Shown one piece after another: positions 20,661-33,769 of a stretch of 64,000 nt of DNA (positions are counted from its first letter, which is position 1; each line of letters begins with the position of its first letter). Position numbers and translations under genes: made by a program. Source of the stretch: Pinus tabuliformis (lineage: Eukaryota > Streptophyta > Pinopsida > Pinales > Pinaceae); NCBI GenBank assembly GCA_031772625.1, contig CM062812.1:729528300-729592299 (forward strand). Reading direction: 5' to 3'. Below the pieces are notes generated by a model, which saw only the letters and a list, made by a program, of their open reading frames with translations, was not told where the DNA came from and searched no databases.

Positions 20661-23416
20661 TTTGAAATATTTTTTAACTTTAAAAAGTTATAGACTTACA
20701 TCATGGGCTAATGTCATGGCTTAAAAATCCTACATCTCCAAAAATCATAACCCATATTCATTTGACATTTTTAATTAATCGATTGACTTGATATGAAAGA
20801 AAAAAACTACTTTTGATATGTGATTACTACTAAGAGTATTCTAAAATATTCAATAAAGATTAAATCTCTACCATCCACTTAAAAATTATAAATGATTAAC
20901 TTAAAACTCTAAAAATTTTATTCTAAAATAAATACACCTATCAATATAAATATTCTTAAACATAAATTTATATATAAAATATTTTCCATAATTAATTAAA
21001 TATCAATATTTCGCATTCTAAACCGTTCACCCAAAAATCAACGATACGGGGAACTAATATTATCAGAAGGGAATAATGATACAAGGAACTAAGATGATCC
21101 CGAGAAAATTAAAATTGCATGACGTCGCAGTCCATTGATGCATCTTGCTTAAATTAAAGATAATTTTGAAGTTTACTTAAAATAAAAATAATAAATAATA
21201 AATGTGAATGTGTGGCGATATCTCGTGTGGCTGGGATGGCGTGCTATTTGCATCCCCACCCGGTTTCGGCCCATTGTTACATGTCGCGCTGCTGTCATTT
21301 AACGCAGCTATATTGAGCATCGGACCACCCATTGTTACATGTCCCGCTGCTGTCATTTAACGCAGCTATATTGAGCATCGGACCATCGTATATATTATAA
21401 ATATTGTGTTATAAAGTTAATATAAAGCTTTTTCAGAGAGACTACCCCTCATCTTAAAAAAATATACCATTTTCTTAATATGATCTCTAATTTGGATACA
21501 TTTTTTCCATTAAGTAAATCACCTATAATGAACCAAATCACTTCCCTAATTTACCAATTTAAATATAAATATTAAAACTACAGTATAAATAATGGTATAG
21601 TGTTGAATTTAGAAAGTTATGTTTAAATATAAAATAAAATGAAATTATTTTTAAATTTATAAATAAATTTCTTAAATATAATATAAATATAAAACATAAA
21701 TATTTTACTACAAATTATATATTTAAATATATTTATAATTAAAAAATTAATTAAAAGATGATATAATAACTTAAAATATAGATTAAAGCAAACTGAAACT
21801 GGAATTTCATATTCACTTACTACTCGGGCTAAATCCTCTTTGTACATTAGTGCTGGTATGACCTTGGGAATAAGGAGAAAATTGAATTTTAAAATTTACT
21901 AAATGTAATTGAGTTTTGTTAAATACGTTTAAATATGAATAATGTACTTTAATTTTGATAAGTGCATATATATATATAAAGTTAAAGGAATGTAAAAGGA
22001 AAATAAAGATAAAATAATTTTTAATAATTTTAATATTTTAGTTTAATTAATTCTCTTTATAATCCTATTATATATATATATAATAATATATATATATATA
22101 TATATATATAAAATTTAATGTGGCCATTTTAAATACAAGTAATGGGTTAGTTTATAATAAAAATGAATAAAATTAATTGAAAATAAAATTATAATAATTT
22201 TTACCATTAGTATTATTACATATTAATTAATATCAGTATTATTACATATTAATTAATATCATAATATATTATGGTATGAATATTGAGTTAGGAAAGTGGT
22301 ATGTTAGGAAAGTGGTATGAATTATATTTTCATATGTATAAAGAATGTCGAACATTACATTTGTTGGTGGGGTGTCCAATGTTGTTGACGATGTGATGCT
22401 TGGACAAATCACCTAGACTCTAAGCATTCTCCATTGTGACTGACTTAATTATACAAAGTTAACTTTAATAAAAGTTTTTGGAGAAGTGTCCACCCCCTCA
22501 TGATCTAGAATTTTGATCATCCTTGGATCTTCAAGTAGTCACTTAGACCGTAACTTATTCAGAAGAGAATAATTTAGTTTTAAATGAAATTAAAGATGAA
22601 ACAAAATCATATGAAACCCAAAATGATGAAAATGATAAAAAGAACTAAGTGATAATGGTGTTCATCTAGTGTGGACTACATCTCTGGGACCTACTTCAAT
22701 GTCTAGGTTGCTTGATTGATCTCAACAACAAAAAGAGTACATTGGAAATCTTTGACTAATAGAGTAAACCTCCTTCTAGATTGGCACTCTTTCTCCTTGA
22801 AAAAAAGGTTCTCCTTCAGAGAACTATCACTCACATGTTGACCCACTTTAGCAAATAAATGATGGTGCTAAAAGAAAAGGGCTCTCTCACTGAATGTAGC
22901 AACAGATCCTCGTACTCATTCTAAGATCAATAAGGACAAATTCAACTGCTTCATATTGACGAGTTGAAATGGTCTTTTCCCACAATAATACTAATAGTAC
23001 ACTGAAAATGCTAGCTATAATGAGGAAAAGGTGTTGTAGATGAATCTAGATGGCTCGAAAACCCATTTGTCATCTCTTTCCATGCTAAAAAATGTCTTTG
23101 TATTGCCTCGAAGAATTCAAAAACATTCTTTGTCTACAACATAAAATCACTTGGCTCTACAAATTTTTTAACATACAATATTCAAATAATAAAAATAATG
23201 CTTCCATTGTGTCCATGACACCCTAAAGCCCTTGTGTAGGTTCTTCTTGAGCTCAAAAAGGATTGAAAAAAGGTGAAAATAGGCATACTTGCTCCTTTTT
23301 ATGCTATATGTCCTCCAAATTGACAAATTACCTAACCAAGCAACGAACTCGTCATTTGGCAAGTCTGTTAGGCGAAAAGTTCACTTAGAATCAACATTGA
23401 TTGTGCCACAATTGGT
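20661..23416. other. AT-rich, unassigned; short repeats only
   Basis: No gene is supported. There are simple (TA)n runs near 21967-21980 and 22070-22110 and a short direct repeat of tattacatattaattaatatca near 22210-22260. The minus-strand ORF at 23168-23362 may belong to the internal part of the LTR element whose LTR is at 23609, but shows no clear domain. Confidence 0.5.
21270..21385. repeat. 58-bp direct tandem duplication, GC-richer island
   Basis: Two units, 21270-21327 and 21328-21385, start cccattgttacatgtc and differ at very few positions (gtcgcgc versus gtcccgc). They form part of a GC-richer patch (21210-21385) in very AT-rich DNA. Confidence 0.9.
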
Positions 23417-23516
23417 NNNNNNNNNNNNNNNNNNNNNNNNNNNNNNNNNNNNNNNNNNNNNNNNNNNNNNNNNNNNNNNNNNNNNNNNNNNNNNNNNNNN
23501 NNNNNNNNNNNNNNNN
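23417..23516. other. Assembly gap (100 N)
   Basis: Exactly 100 Ns, the usual placeholder for a scaffold gap of unknown size. It falls in the internal region of an LTR element. Confidence 1.
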
Positions 23517-23608
23517 CCAACCAATCTTCAATTTCTTGCTTAGTTGGATTCTAGTGATACGACATTAGACATATCTATGAAGATTTCAGTCCCAGCAACA
23601 GAACCATT

Positions 23609-24482
23609 TGTTGGCTTGTTGGGGCCTGACCCAGGTTCAGAGTTAATTAGCCAAACAAATCGTTGTACTATTGGCCCTTTCGGAAACAGTTCACGGAGCG
23701 CAGACTAAGGTCTCACCGGGAGTAGTATGGGGGGGTGTTGGAACAAGGTTTCCGTATGCTTGAGATGTCTAAGGGGTTGATTTGGTCCAACTGAGAGTCT
23801 CTTTGTGCACTTCCCTGGCCTTCGTGCCCTGATATGGGGATGAGGGGCTTCTGCACTATTGGAGCAACGATCTGTATTAATTCCCTAAGTCACTTCCAAT
23901 ATCTTACTTATCTTCTTACACCAGTTAGTTATCTTCACGTAACTGGATGCCTTACAGTATATTTACTTATTTAGCACATTCATATGAGTTTGCGTAGTAA
24001 ATAAACATTAAACTTGCAATTCATACCCAATAGTACATAAGACAGGAAAGGATACATAGAAATATGGTAAAACTTCTCTTTTATTAATGATTCCGATGGT
24101 TACAGACTCAACCTGCCCCACGCATTCAGCTGTAGACTACTAAGCCTCTGCACACTCAGCTGCAGAGCCTTCTCCTACTCTATGACCCAAAGACATGTCT
24201 TACACTTCGACTCAATGCTTCTATTCTTTCTTCTATTGATTCATTTCTTGATGTCTCTCTTACACTTAGAGCCTCGCTCTATTTATACAATCCCATGGTC
24301 TGCGGACCATGGGTAGATCTTTCAAACTGACATTACATTACAAAAACGATGATGGACAATCCTGTGACTTTATTATGACTTCGTGCTCCGCGCCCACAAA
24401 TCACGCAGTCTTTACAATGGACTTAGTCAAAACATGGGCTTTAAGCCCCAAAACATGCCTTGGGGGGATTCCACGACCAACA
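23609..24482 (-). repeat. LTR of an Athila/Tat-like Gypsy relic
   Basis: The block starts tgttgg and ends ccaaca. On the minus strand, 2 bases inside its left end, the sequence reads TGGTTCTGTTGCTGGGA. This resembles the Asp-tRNA primer site TGGCGCCGTTGCCGGGGA of Athila/Tat Gypsy elements, with the differences mostly C-to-T. This makes it a 5' LTR of a minus-strand element whose interior runs left across the N gap. Only one LTR is visible, so the outer end rests on the terminal pattern. Confidence 0.55.
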
Positions 24483-25020
24483 TTCATTTTTAGATAGTGC
24501 AGAAATTGATTAGTGTATATATTTAAAACTATGAGCTAAATTCTTATGATTTTTGGACAACAAAGACGTATCATTAAATACACAAATCCAAAAAAATTCA
24601 AGTTAAATTAGTTTATAAAATTTCAGAAATCATGCACTTTCACCTGCGACCATTTTGTTTATATCTCATGTTCCGTGCATCAAAATGATCTGATTTTTGG
24701 ATCAAAGAAGCATTAATATAGTAGCAATGTTCTTGCAAAATTTCAGCAAAATCTAGTTTGTAATTTTTGAGAAAATGGTTAATGAAGTTTGTCATTACTT
24801 ATATCATATTTTGCTGCAACTTCATATAGATATAGTTGAAAGTCAATGTGAAAATTGTTATGCCTTCATCAAAATTGCTAAAATGGAATATTCATTATTT
24901 GAGGAAGAAGTCATTTGTTCGATCAATTCCATGAGTTGGGATGAACATCTTTCTTATAGCTTGGTTAATACAGAGGCTTTGTGTTGCATGAGGACATGCA
25001 ACATATTCAGATTGGGGGTA
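24483..25020 (+). mobile_element. Internal tail of an LTR element before its 3' LTR
   Basis: This stretch leads into a purine-rich tract (attgggggta, 25011-25020) and an LTR start. An open frame at 24775-25110 crosses the LTR border and shows no recognisable domain. Family unknown. Confidence 0.4.
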
Positions 25021-26551
25021 TGTTGGGCCACTAATTTGTCATTATTATTATCACTTTTTAACATCTATTTCATCCATTTATACCATTATTTATCACATCA
25101 TTTATCATAATTTATCATATAATTCCATTTTATAATTATTTATGTTCTTGTGAATAAATATTATTTATTCTCCTTTATTTTTAATAAATTAATGATTATT
25201 ATGCATGATTTTACCAATGATATTTTATTAATGAATTTGCTGTAACATCACTCATGATTTTGGCCTCCAAGATCTTTTCCAGATTGCAAATTTGATCTCC
25301 AGCTCATAATTAAATATTCCAACTCAGAAATTCACTGGAATAAGAAGTGACGGTTTTTCATTGGATGTTTCAGACAAATGAAGGAGAATCTTGAAAATCC
25401 AAAACATTGGTTTTGTCCAGATCGAAATGAATTAGTTTTGTAATCAGCAGTTTTCCAAAATTTGGTCTGTATTAAGAGAAACGGAAGGTTCTTCGAAGAA
25501 AATTTTCTGAGATTTGATGTTGCGGCCGTATTCCAAATTCTTCCAATTGCATTACCAAATTCGATTTGTTCTTGCTGAATGTTGATGGAAAGATCTTTCA
25601 GATATGATCTTGCTAATCAATTTGTTTTGTACAATCCAAATTTGTAATGGAAATCAATTTGCAATCAACTTTGTTATAACTTCCCTTTGCTTTGTGTGTA
25701 TTTAAATGAAAACATAGATCAAAGAAGGAGGATACTAAAGGGAATAATGCGAGATAGTGGAGGGATAATGGAAGGATAATTAGGAGGTAGGAGATGGACA
25801 ATTCTTCGATAGGATGTAGGAGAGAAGATAAGAGATCAGAGATGGGACATGAACAATTGTTGAATTTGATATAAAACTAAGAGCTTCATTATGTTGTAAT
25901 TATTTCTCTCATATATTTTAATGAAGGAAACAATCCATTGAGTTCTACATCTATTATTTGTAATCTGATCTGAGTTATTTCTCAACGCAGAACTGAGTCT
26001 TGGGTAGTTGGGCCCACTACCTTGGACGAGGTGTTGCCTTGAACATGTAAATTAATGTAGTTATGTATTTGTTTATTTGAATTTCAATTGTCATTCCTTA
26101 AAGTAGATTTCATTTCTCTAACTAATTTGTTGTTTGCTGCATTTTCCAGATTTGTTATTTCATCCAATTTCTAGATTTCATTTAATTTACTGCTTTAGAT
26201 TAGCATTTTGAATTATGTTGGGTGCAATAGATTAAATTTACAATTCAAAAATGTGTGGTTTAATTTAGCAATGATTCAATTTTTGTGATTAGCATAATTG
26301 TTTTTCTTTTCATTTATTTTCTTCTTTTTAATTTTAGTTTTATTATGCAAGTCTTACATTTTATTTCTTGTTGAATGAGCTTGATAGTATAGAACACGAT
26401 CATATAGAACGATTGTTAGCTGTTGGTATTGTTATGCATATATTTTTTCGATTGCTTTGAAATAAAAAGACTCTCTTCGGGTTGATAATTAATGTCTAGG
26501 TGATTAGTTGTTTTATTTATTTATTTATTAAGCAATTAATTTTACCCAACA
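25021..26551 (+). repeat. 3' LTR of an unclassified LTR element (about 1.5 kb)
   Basis: It starts tgttgggcc after a polypurine-like tract and ends cccaaca at 26551, giving matching inverted ends. The bases flanking the two ends do not match, which fits a 3' LTR of a truncated element rather than a solo LTR. It abuts LINE coding sequence on the right, so it probably inserted into that LINE. Confidence 0.6.
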
Positions 26552-29500
26552 ATTGTTTCCTCCTTCATGAAGATATGTTAGCATCCTTCACAAATTACAG
26601 GTAGTGGGTGGGGTTTGGGGGGATTTCAGATCATTCCCCCATCCATTTAGAGATGGCTAGTTCTTTACAAAAGCCCAGGTATCCTTTTAAATTAAATGTG
26701 ACATGGTTAAAGGACCCAATTATCTCAAATTAGTTACTGAGTATTGGAGAGTCCATCCCCTTACAAATGATCACTGTGTGGGAGAGGGTTTCTGTCGTAA
26801 CCTAGTGAATCTTAAAAGACTCTCTATAAACTGGGGAAAAGATAAAAGGGCCAGGGATGAATAGACTCTTCATGACATTGAGCGTCAGATGGACGAGTTG
26901 ATTGATGATCATGGCAGAGGGTACACCTCAATTAAAGCAAAAGCCTATTTGATGGGTTTGGAGGCCCAGAGATCCAACATTGTGTAGGATCGGGAAGAGA
27001 CATGGAGACTCAAAAGATGAGCTATCTGGCTTCAAGCTGGGGATGACAACACAAAGTTCTTTCATAAATTTTCCAATGGAAGGAAGCCTAGCAATACCAT
27101 ATGGAAGATGGTAGCTAAATAAGGGAAAATCGCTCACACCTTTAATCGCTTGGCACATATGGGAAACACACACTTCAGGCAACTGTTTAAAGCTCCCCTT
27201 GGAGCAACACTTGCTGAAATTATTTGCATTGCTGGGCATTTTCCTATGTTTGTGGATCATGACTCTGTGGAGGACCTTATCAAACCTGTAACAATGGGGG
27301 AATTAGAGAGCACTTTGAAATGGTTCAAGAAGGATAAAAGTCTTGCATCGGACGGATGGTCGGTGGAATTCTATATATACTTCTTCGATATCATAGGCCT
27401 AGACCTTCTAAAGGTAATCGAAGATTGCAAAACTTCTGGTAGAATTTACGAAGCTAATAACACTACTTTGATTGCCCTTATTCCCAATATGGACTCCCCT
27501 CAATCCTTTAGTGATTTTTGGCCCATCTCCCTTTGCAACTACATATACAAGACCATTTCTAAGATCATTGCAAATCGAATCAAGCCAATCATATCCGATA
27601 ACATATCCTTTGAACGTTTTCCTTTCTTCACAATTGTCAGATCCATGAAGCCATTGGTATTGCCTATGAAGCCCTCCACTCTATGAAGATGAAGAAATTG
27701 AAAGAAGCCATTCTAAAAATTGATCTCTCAAAGGCCTTTGACCGGGTCAGTTGGCTATACATCAGGATGATTTTAACTCACCTTGGTTTCCCTATTGCTT
27801 TCATTCGATGGATTATGTGCTGCATTACAACTGTCTCTTTCAGTGTTCTCATAAATGGGTCTCCTTCCTATTTCTTTGATGTAGAGAGGCGACTTAGACA
27901 GGGTTGCCCAATCTGCCCACTTCTCTTCTTGATTGTTATGGAAGGTTCAAGCAGGCTAATCTCTTTTGAATAAAGGGCTAGGAGGCTACTGGGACCCAAG
28001 ATTACAGACCAATGTATACTTACTCATCTTCTATTCGTGGATTATGTACTTCTTTTCCTCAATGGCGGAATACAAGATTTCAACACTCTTTTTGAGGTCC
28101 TGCGATTATTTAGCTCTGCAACGGGGATGGAAATAAATCAACCAAAATCCACTATCACCCTTTCAGCTTGCGCCCCTTAGGAGATTCGTCATGCATATAA
28201 AAAATTCCCCTTGTAGAATATACAACTTGAGGATGGAATGAAATACTTGGGCTTCCGTATAAAATCACATAGATACAAAATAGTTGATTAGACCTGGTCA
28301 TTTTCCAACGTTGAAAGAAGATTGAACAACTGGGACCATCGACTTCTATCCAAAGCAGGGTGTCTAATGATTATTAAATCAATTCTTGAAGCCACCCCGA
28401 TCTATTGGATGTCTCTTGCCCAGATTCCTCAAGGCATTCTATCTTGAATTCAAAGGATATGCTACAATTTCTAATGGAAGGGGCACAAGGAAGGTAAACC
28501 CTTTGCATGGGTCAAATGGAGACAAATTGCAGTCCCTAAAAAATGGGGGGGTTGGGGCCTTAAGGATCTCACAGCCTTTGTTCATGCTCTGGCGGCCAAA
28601 CTCGGTTGGCTTCTCCTGAAGAACAAAATCCTATGGATAGAAGTAATCACTTACAAATATATTTGGCCTCGGAATATCATGAATTGGGTTCAGCTACCAT
28701 CTTGGAACAAGCAGGGAATTTCGGTTATCTGGAAAGTTGTCACTCAAACCCTCCCCATTATCATGAGTGGGCTAACTTGGCGAATCGAAAATGGTTCAAC
28801 AGTTCGCATCATGTTTGATCAATGGATTGGTTGTGGTAATATGTACAAACTACCTCCCGATCTGATAGCTTTCCTAAACAACAGAGGTATGGTATCCATA
28901 CATCATATCGTGGACCAGATGAATACTTATATTTATCAACAAGCTTGGATGTTTGCAGATGATCTTGGCATCCCTGATAAGTGGAGGCAGGAGTGGAGGC
29001 ATTACACAAATTCATTAACTTAATCACACGTGAGGATGAGGGACAATGATGATGAATTGATTTGGGCTCTGGCTGTGCATGGGGTATACGCTCCTAAAGA
29101 TGGATACCCCATCATCCATGCTTCTCATAAGCCCAATATTCTGGAAAGTTGGTGGTGAATGATATGGAAACTTAAGGCACCACAATGCACGTGCCTCTTC
29201 ATGTGGAATATGATCATGGATAAGACTCCTACTGGCAGTAATATCATGAAGAGACCTTTTCAGGGTCCATCCTGGTGTTTTTTATGTCATTAGGAGGAGG
29301 AATAAAACAAGAACTTATTTCTAACTTGCACTATCACACAATAGATATGGGAACATGTGTTGTCCATGCTAAACATCAATCATTGATGGGAAGGGAATTG
29401 TATTAAGGAAATGTGGAATAGTTGGCGGACTACAGCCCCCAAAATGAAAACCTGTAACCTCCCTCTAATTCTGTGTTGGAATATCTAGCTATGCAGGAAT

Positions 29501-30180
29501 AATATCATTTTTAGCAGCAAATATATCATATTTCCTCTTATTTCCTCGAAAGCTTGCAACAGTTATAATGAAATCCTGGACGAGGATCAGCGTGCCTTGA
29601 CTCGAATAATTGCCCCTGACATCATAGATCATACCCATCCCTGGGCCTACTTTGAAGGTTTTTCACAAGAATAGGGGTGGGGGGGGGGGGGGGGGGGGGT
29701 GGAGCCCGGGGGGATTCTACTCCATGTATCTGATTCTCATTTTTTCCACATTCATATGGGACTAGGTGTGGGCACAAATAATTTTGCTGAGCTCATCTTG
29801 CTTCGCCATCTATTATATTTTGTACTAAACCAAAACTGTAGACAATTAAAAGTCTTTGTGTACTCTATGATTGTCATAAATTGGTTCAATTGCATAACTG
29901 CATCCCATGTTCACTCACTTGAGAACATATTTGATGATGTATTGTTATTAAAATCACAATTTGATCAAATTTCATGTACTCATATTTACAAGGAGCGCAA
30001 CAAATCTACGGATCATCTTTCCAAAGAGGTAGCACACCATCTGAGAGGAGAATGGCTAATACAGAAGCAAAGATAGGGATAGGCCTATAAGTACTATCCT
30101 AGACCTTATATAGAACAGAATCAACAAAGGGCTGATAGGTCCTAATTTATCATAGTATTTTGAGTCATCAACAACATAAA
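26552..30180 (+). mobile_element. LINE (L1-type) ORF2 relic: linker, RT, zf-RVT, RNase H
   Basis: Plus-strand order: a linker between endonuclease and RT (about 26680-27110, with LQAGDDNTKFFHKFSNGRKPSN); RT beginning in the frame at 27150-27686 (SDGWSVEFYIYFFDIIG, LIALIPNMDSPQSFSDFWPISLCN, KIIANRIKPII); RT core at 27683-27973 (KIDLSKAFDRVSW, LINGSPSYFF, RQGCPICPLLF); the catalytic box at about 28030 reads FVDYVLLF instead of F-A-D-D, so the second aspartate is lost; a thumb/connector region around 28386-29023; a zf-RVT domain near 29110-29360 (CFLCH); and a C-terminal RNase H in the frame at 29699-30076 (ELILLRHLL, THIYKERNKSTDHLS). Several stops and frame changes make it inactive. The 5' part is cut at the LTR border near 26551; no clear poly(A) end was found. 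Confidence 0.9.
29679..29699. repeat. 21-base G homopolymer
   Basis: An unbroken run of 21 G (preceded by ggggt) inside the LINE relic, between zf-RVT and RNase H. Such long G runs are rare in plant DNA. Confidence 0.95.
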
Positions 30181-30540
30181 ACTCACAGAACATAATATTT
30201 TTGAAATTTTGTAGTCTTTCTGTAAACACATACTGATATATGATGGTTCAACCTACTTGGGTATTATGTATAGGCATATACTATTTTGATGACTACGGTC
30301 ACACGTACATTGTACAACATATGCCTTGGCATCTACAACATATAATTTTCCATTATAATTGAAAATTACGATTTTTCTCCGGGGAAAAAAGAAGAAGGAT
30401 ATATTGGATTTTAACGTTTCAAATGTTCTTATATCAATTGATCTTCATAAGTACTTCCATTAATTGCCTGGCACCTAAAAAAATTCGTTAAAATAAATGG
30501 ATATTCGATTTATAAGTTTTATAAATGGATATCCAATAAA
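30181..30540. other. LINE 3' flank, nothing recognised
   Basis: Probably the 3' UTR of the LINE followed by unassigned AT-rich DNA. Confidence 0.4.
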
Positions 30541-32400
30541 GTGCAAATTTAAGGCAGCGTACCAATCATAAGTGTGCATGTAGAACGATATTTATTTCTT
30601 TTATGTTTTTTTTTTAAATTTTTTTTTTCAAATAAATGTAATTCATTTATTTTTAAGTGAGATTCTTTTGAGTTTTTAGTAGATATTTGGAGGAAATTTG
30701 GCAAATTGTAATTACATTGTCTTTAAGTGATATTTTTTGGAGTTTTTGGTAGGAATCAAGTGAAAAAAATGTAGTCAAATCTTGATTTATGTTGTTTAAA
30801 CTAGGTTTTTGATTGCATATATGGATTCAACACCTTGAAAAACTCAAGGAATTTCAATTGTGTAGAGTAACTTGAGATTTCAATAAATCCCTCCCGTATG
30901 CTACAAATAATTAGATTAGAAAATAAACGAGAAAACTTTTAAAAAGTATTACATATAGACAAAGTGATTCAATTGTTTATTTTTTTTAATTTAACCATAT
31001 AATTATTTTTATTTTTAAATATAAAAAATATATTTGTGATAATTAATTTTTATTTCTGTGATCCATATTGTTATTGACAATGTCTTTCAAATTTATCATA
31101 TCATTAATTGTTGGTCTACTTTTCAAACCATTTAATATGGTTCATCCTTCTTTGAAACTTCTAAATTTAATAGTGTAAAAATCTTTATAAAATTTTAAAT
31201 AAAATTTATTAAAAAATATTAAATAATTCTAACAACTTTTTATGAAAAGGTATAAAAAATATATATACAAAAATATATAAAACAGTTAAACGTTTTATTT
31301 GATGGAACAAATTTATTAACGGATTCACCGGCCCTCGCGTGCCCCTTGGTAGAGCGAAAGGACGTTCGGAATCCCAATATTACCGTGTCCAAACGACGAA
31401 AAGTTTATCGTCGGCCGTTTGACTACCGTAACCAAAACCAAACAGTCCGACCATCGTTGGAGTTCGCGTAAAGATTTTGTTTGAAACAAAAATTATAGTC
31501 ATGTTATACAATAATAATAGTATTCTGTGTTCACTTCAATTAAACTTTTAAAAGTCCAATATTCCTTTTCCACTGCATTTAAGTATTGCCAGTCTTCTCT
31601 GCGAGGGTCAATTAAGCTTTTATAGTCCAATAATCCTTTAACGTTACATTTCACTCGTATTACAACAATAATGGAGAACGCAACAACGACATAATAAATA
31701 TAAAAGAAAAGAGGTTCACTCAATGTTTACATCAGTCAGGTTTTTCGAGTAACCCTCCAAAGTTTCATTGATAATCCCCCATTTTAATTTACACTTTCTC
31801 TTGTTCCCTTTGGACATTTACGAACTCCGATGACAAGCAAATGTTGAAAGCTCTTTCCTCCCCCCCAATGGAGTTTATTCAATAAACATAGTCTTCGCTC
31901 AATGAGAACTTGATGAGATGAAAGAGTGAAGGTCACTGGATTAATATGGGTGGTTTTGGTATTTAGTATTGGTGAGATATAGTTAAAGTTTTTAAAAGAA
32001 ATTATGATTTCTCATTGTATGGTGCGAGAGTTAAACATAAAGTTCACTTCATCGAGGCCAAGTTGTCCGTTGGGTTAGCTGAGTCGAAGTCCATAATAAT
32101 AATAAATATATTGTTAGATCAAGATGTATTTTTTGGTTGCAATTTCTAGGTTAAATTACGAGGGTATGGTTGATATGTGTCTCAATTTATCATTATTTAA
32201 GATGTATTTTTTGGTTGCAATTTTCTAGGTTAAATTACGAGGGTATGGTTGATATGTGTCTCAATTTATCATTATTTTTATTACATGATTTTATTTGTTA
32301 ACAAGTAGTCTTAGACCCAAATTAAGGTTGAAAAAGGAGACGTTGCTACTTATAGGTGAAGAACGAACTGTAGTGTTTGATTATGTTGTGAAGTTGTTGG
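30541..32400 (+). repeat. Dispersed non-coding block, copy A
   Basis: This block matches 52564-53400 in the same orientation. Shared strings include gtgcaaat.taaggcag, aaaggacgttcggaatccca, ttgttggagttcgc-like and attgccagtctt-like segments, and the end near ggtt(g/t)aaaa.ag...tgtggtgtt. A GC-richer core lies at 31320-31470. Copy A is longer because of extra AT-rich DNA (about 30640-31170) and a tandem duplication at 32121-32277. No coding potential is evident. It could be an LTR or MITE-like repeat, or the upstream region of once-duplicated genes. Confidence 0.65.
32121..32277. repeat. 78-bp direct tandem duplication
   Basis: Units start aagatgtattttttggttgc at 32121 and 32199, nearly identical apart from one T. 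Confidence 0.9.
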
Positions 32401-32599
32401 GAAAAGTGCACAACAAGTAGAGATAGATCTCGAGGCAAAGACCATAGACACCATAGATGGAAACAATATAAATAAGTTGGTTGTGATGAAGATGCATGAG
32501 CAAAGCACCTCCTGTCAGTAGGTGTGTTAAGAGCATAAGTGTTGGGATAGTAATAAGAAGATAAAAATGCTATAATCATAGAAAGATGAAGACTATAAC

Positions 32600-33734
32600 A
32601 TACATAGTTGTTATTCATAGTAAGTACAAGCAATCAAGACAAAGTATTGAATGTAATAAATAATACACAAAATATATATGGCAAAATATTAATAATTTGT
32701 CAAGGAAACATAGAGAGGCCAGGAAAAGATTTTGATTATGACGCGAAAAATTCACAATCATGCTTACAACCTCTTCAATCTCTTTGGATTCATTACATTA
32801 GTTATGGTATCCATTATATGTTTTCATAAACCAACACCTTTAGAGTAACTATAAAAATTTACTTAGGTAAATTTTATTTTTACATTTTTTTATTATTTGT
32901 TTTCATACTTTAACCATCTCCACATTCAAAACATTTTTCTTGATCCCTTGACATTGCCAAAGTCCTTATATCACCTCTTTTGTAAGCCAAGAAAAAAAAT
33001 ACCATCACAATGTTATTGACAACATTGGTTTCATAAACATGTTTGCGTATTACTCTTGAGCAGGGAACTTTTTAAGATCTCCTCTATCTCCATCAATTTC
33101 TTGTCTTAAAACAATGGTACATATTACCAATGTGCTTAGTATTACTATAATAAGTTGTATTTGTATTGAAATGTATGCACATTGACCATGTAATAATATA
33201 GTTACATTCTTCTGCATTCTTTAAAATTGACCTAGAAGACCCTTCAACCCAATTGCCTCATTGCAATTATGTGAGACAACAATTTACTCTACCATTGTGG
33301 TGGATAAAGAAAATGTTTCATATAACCTTAACATCCAACTAAAACCCCCCGTGTAAGAGTAAATACATAAGATGAAGTAAACCTCCTCTTATCCAAATCA
33401 CCTATAAAATACAAGTCAACATAGCCATACACATAACCATTACAAAAATTAAAGGTGATGTCATAATCATTGGTTCGACTATGATACCAAAGAACATATT
33501 TCATAGCATTCATATATTCTCCTCCCAAATTTTTCATGTACCCAATGAAAACATCCATAAGATATTAAATATCTGGCATGAAAAAAAGAATTGAGCACAC
33601 CATACTTCCTACTATGTTAGCATAAGGTACATGAGACATATAATATTTTTATTCATTAATACTAGGACATAACCTAGAAAAATAAAGTTGGAAGCCAAAG
33701 GGATATATCTATCTATCTATATATATATATATAA

Positions 33735-33769
<35 letters not shown>

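Noticed and set aside
20309-21385. Repeat arrays as a possible CRISPR
   Set aside because: Only two adjacent units each, without spacers, in a plant nuclear context.
23289-23543. ORF crossing the N gap
   Set aside because: A third of it is unknown sequence, and no domain is visible in the rest.
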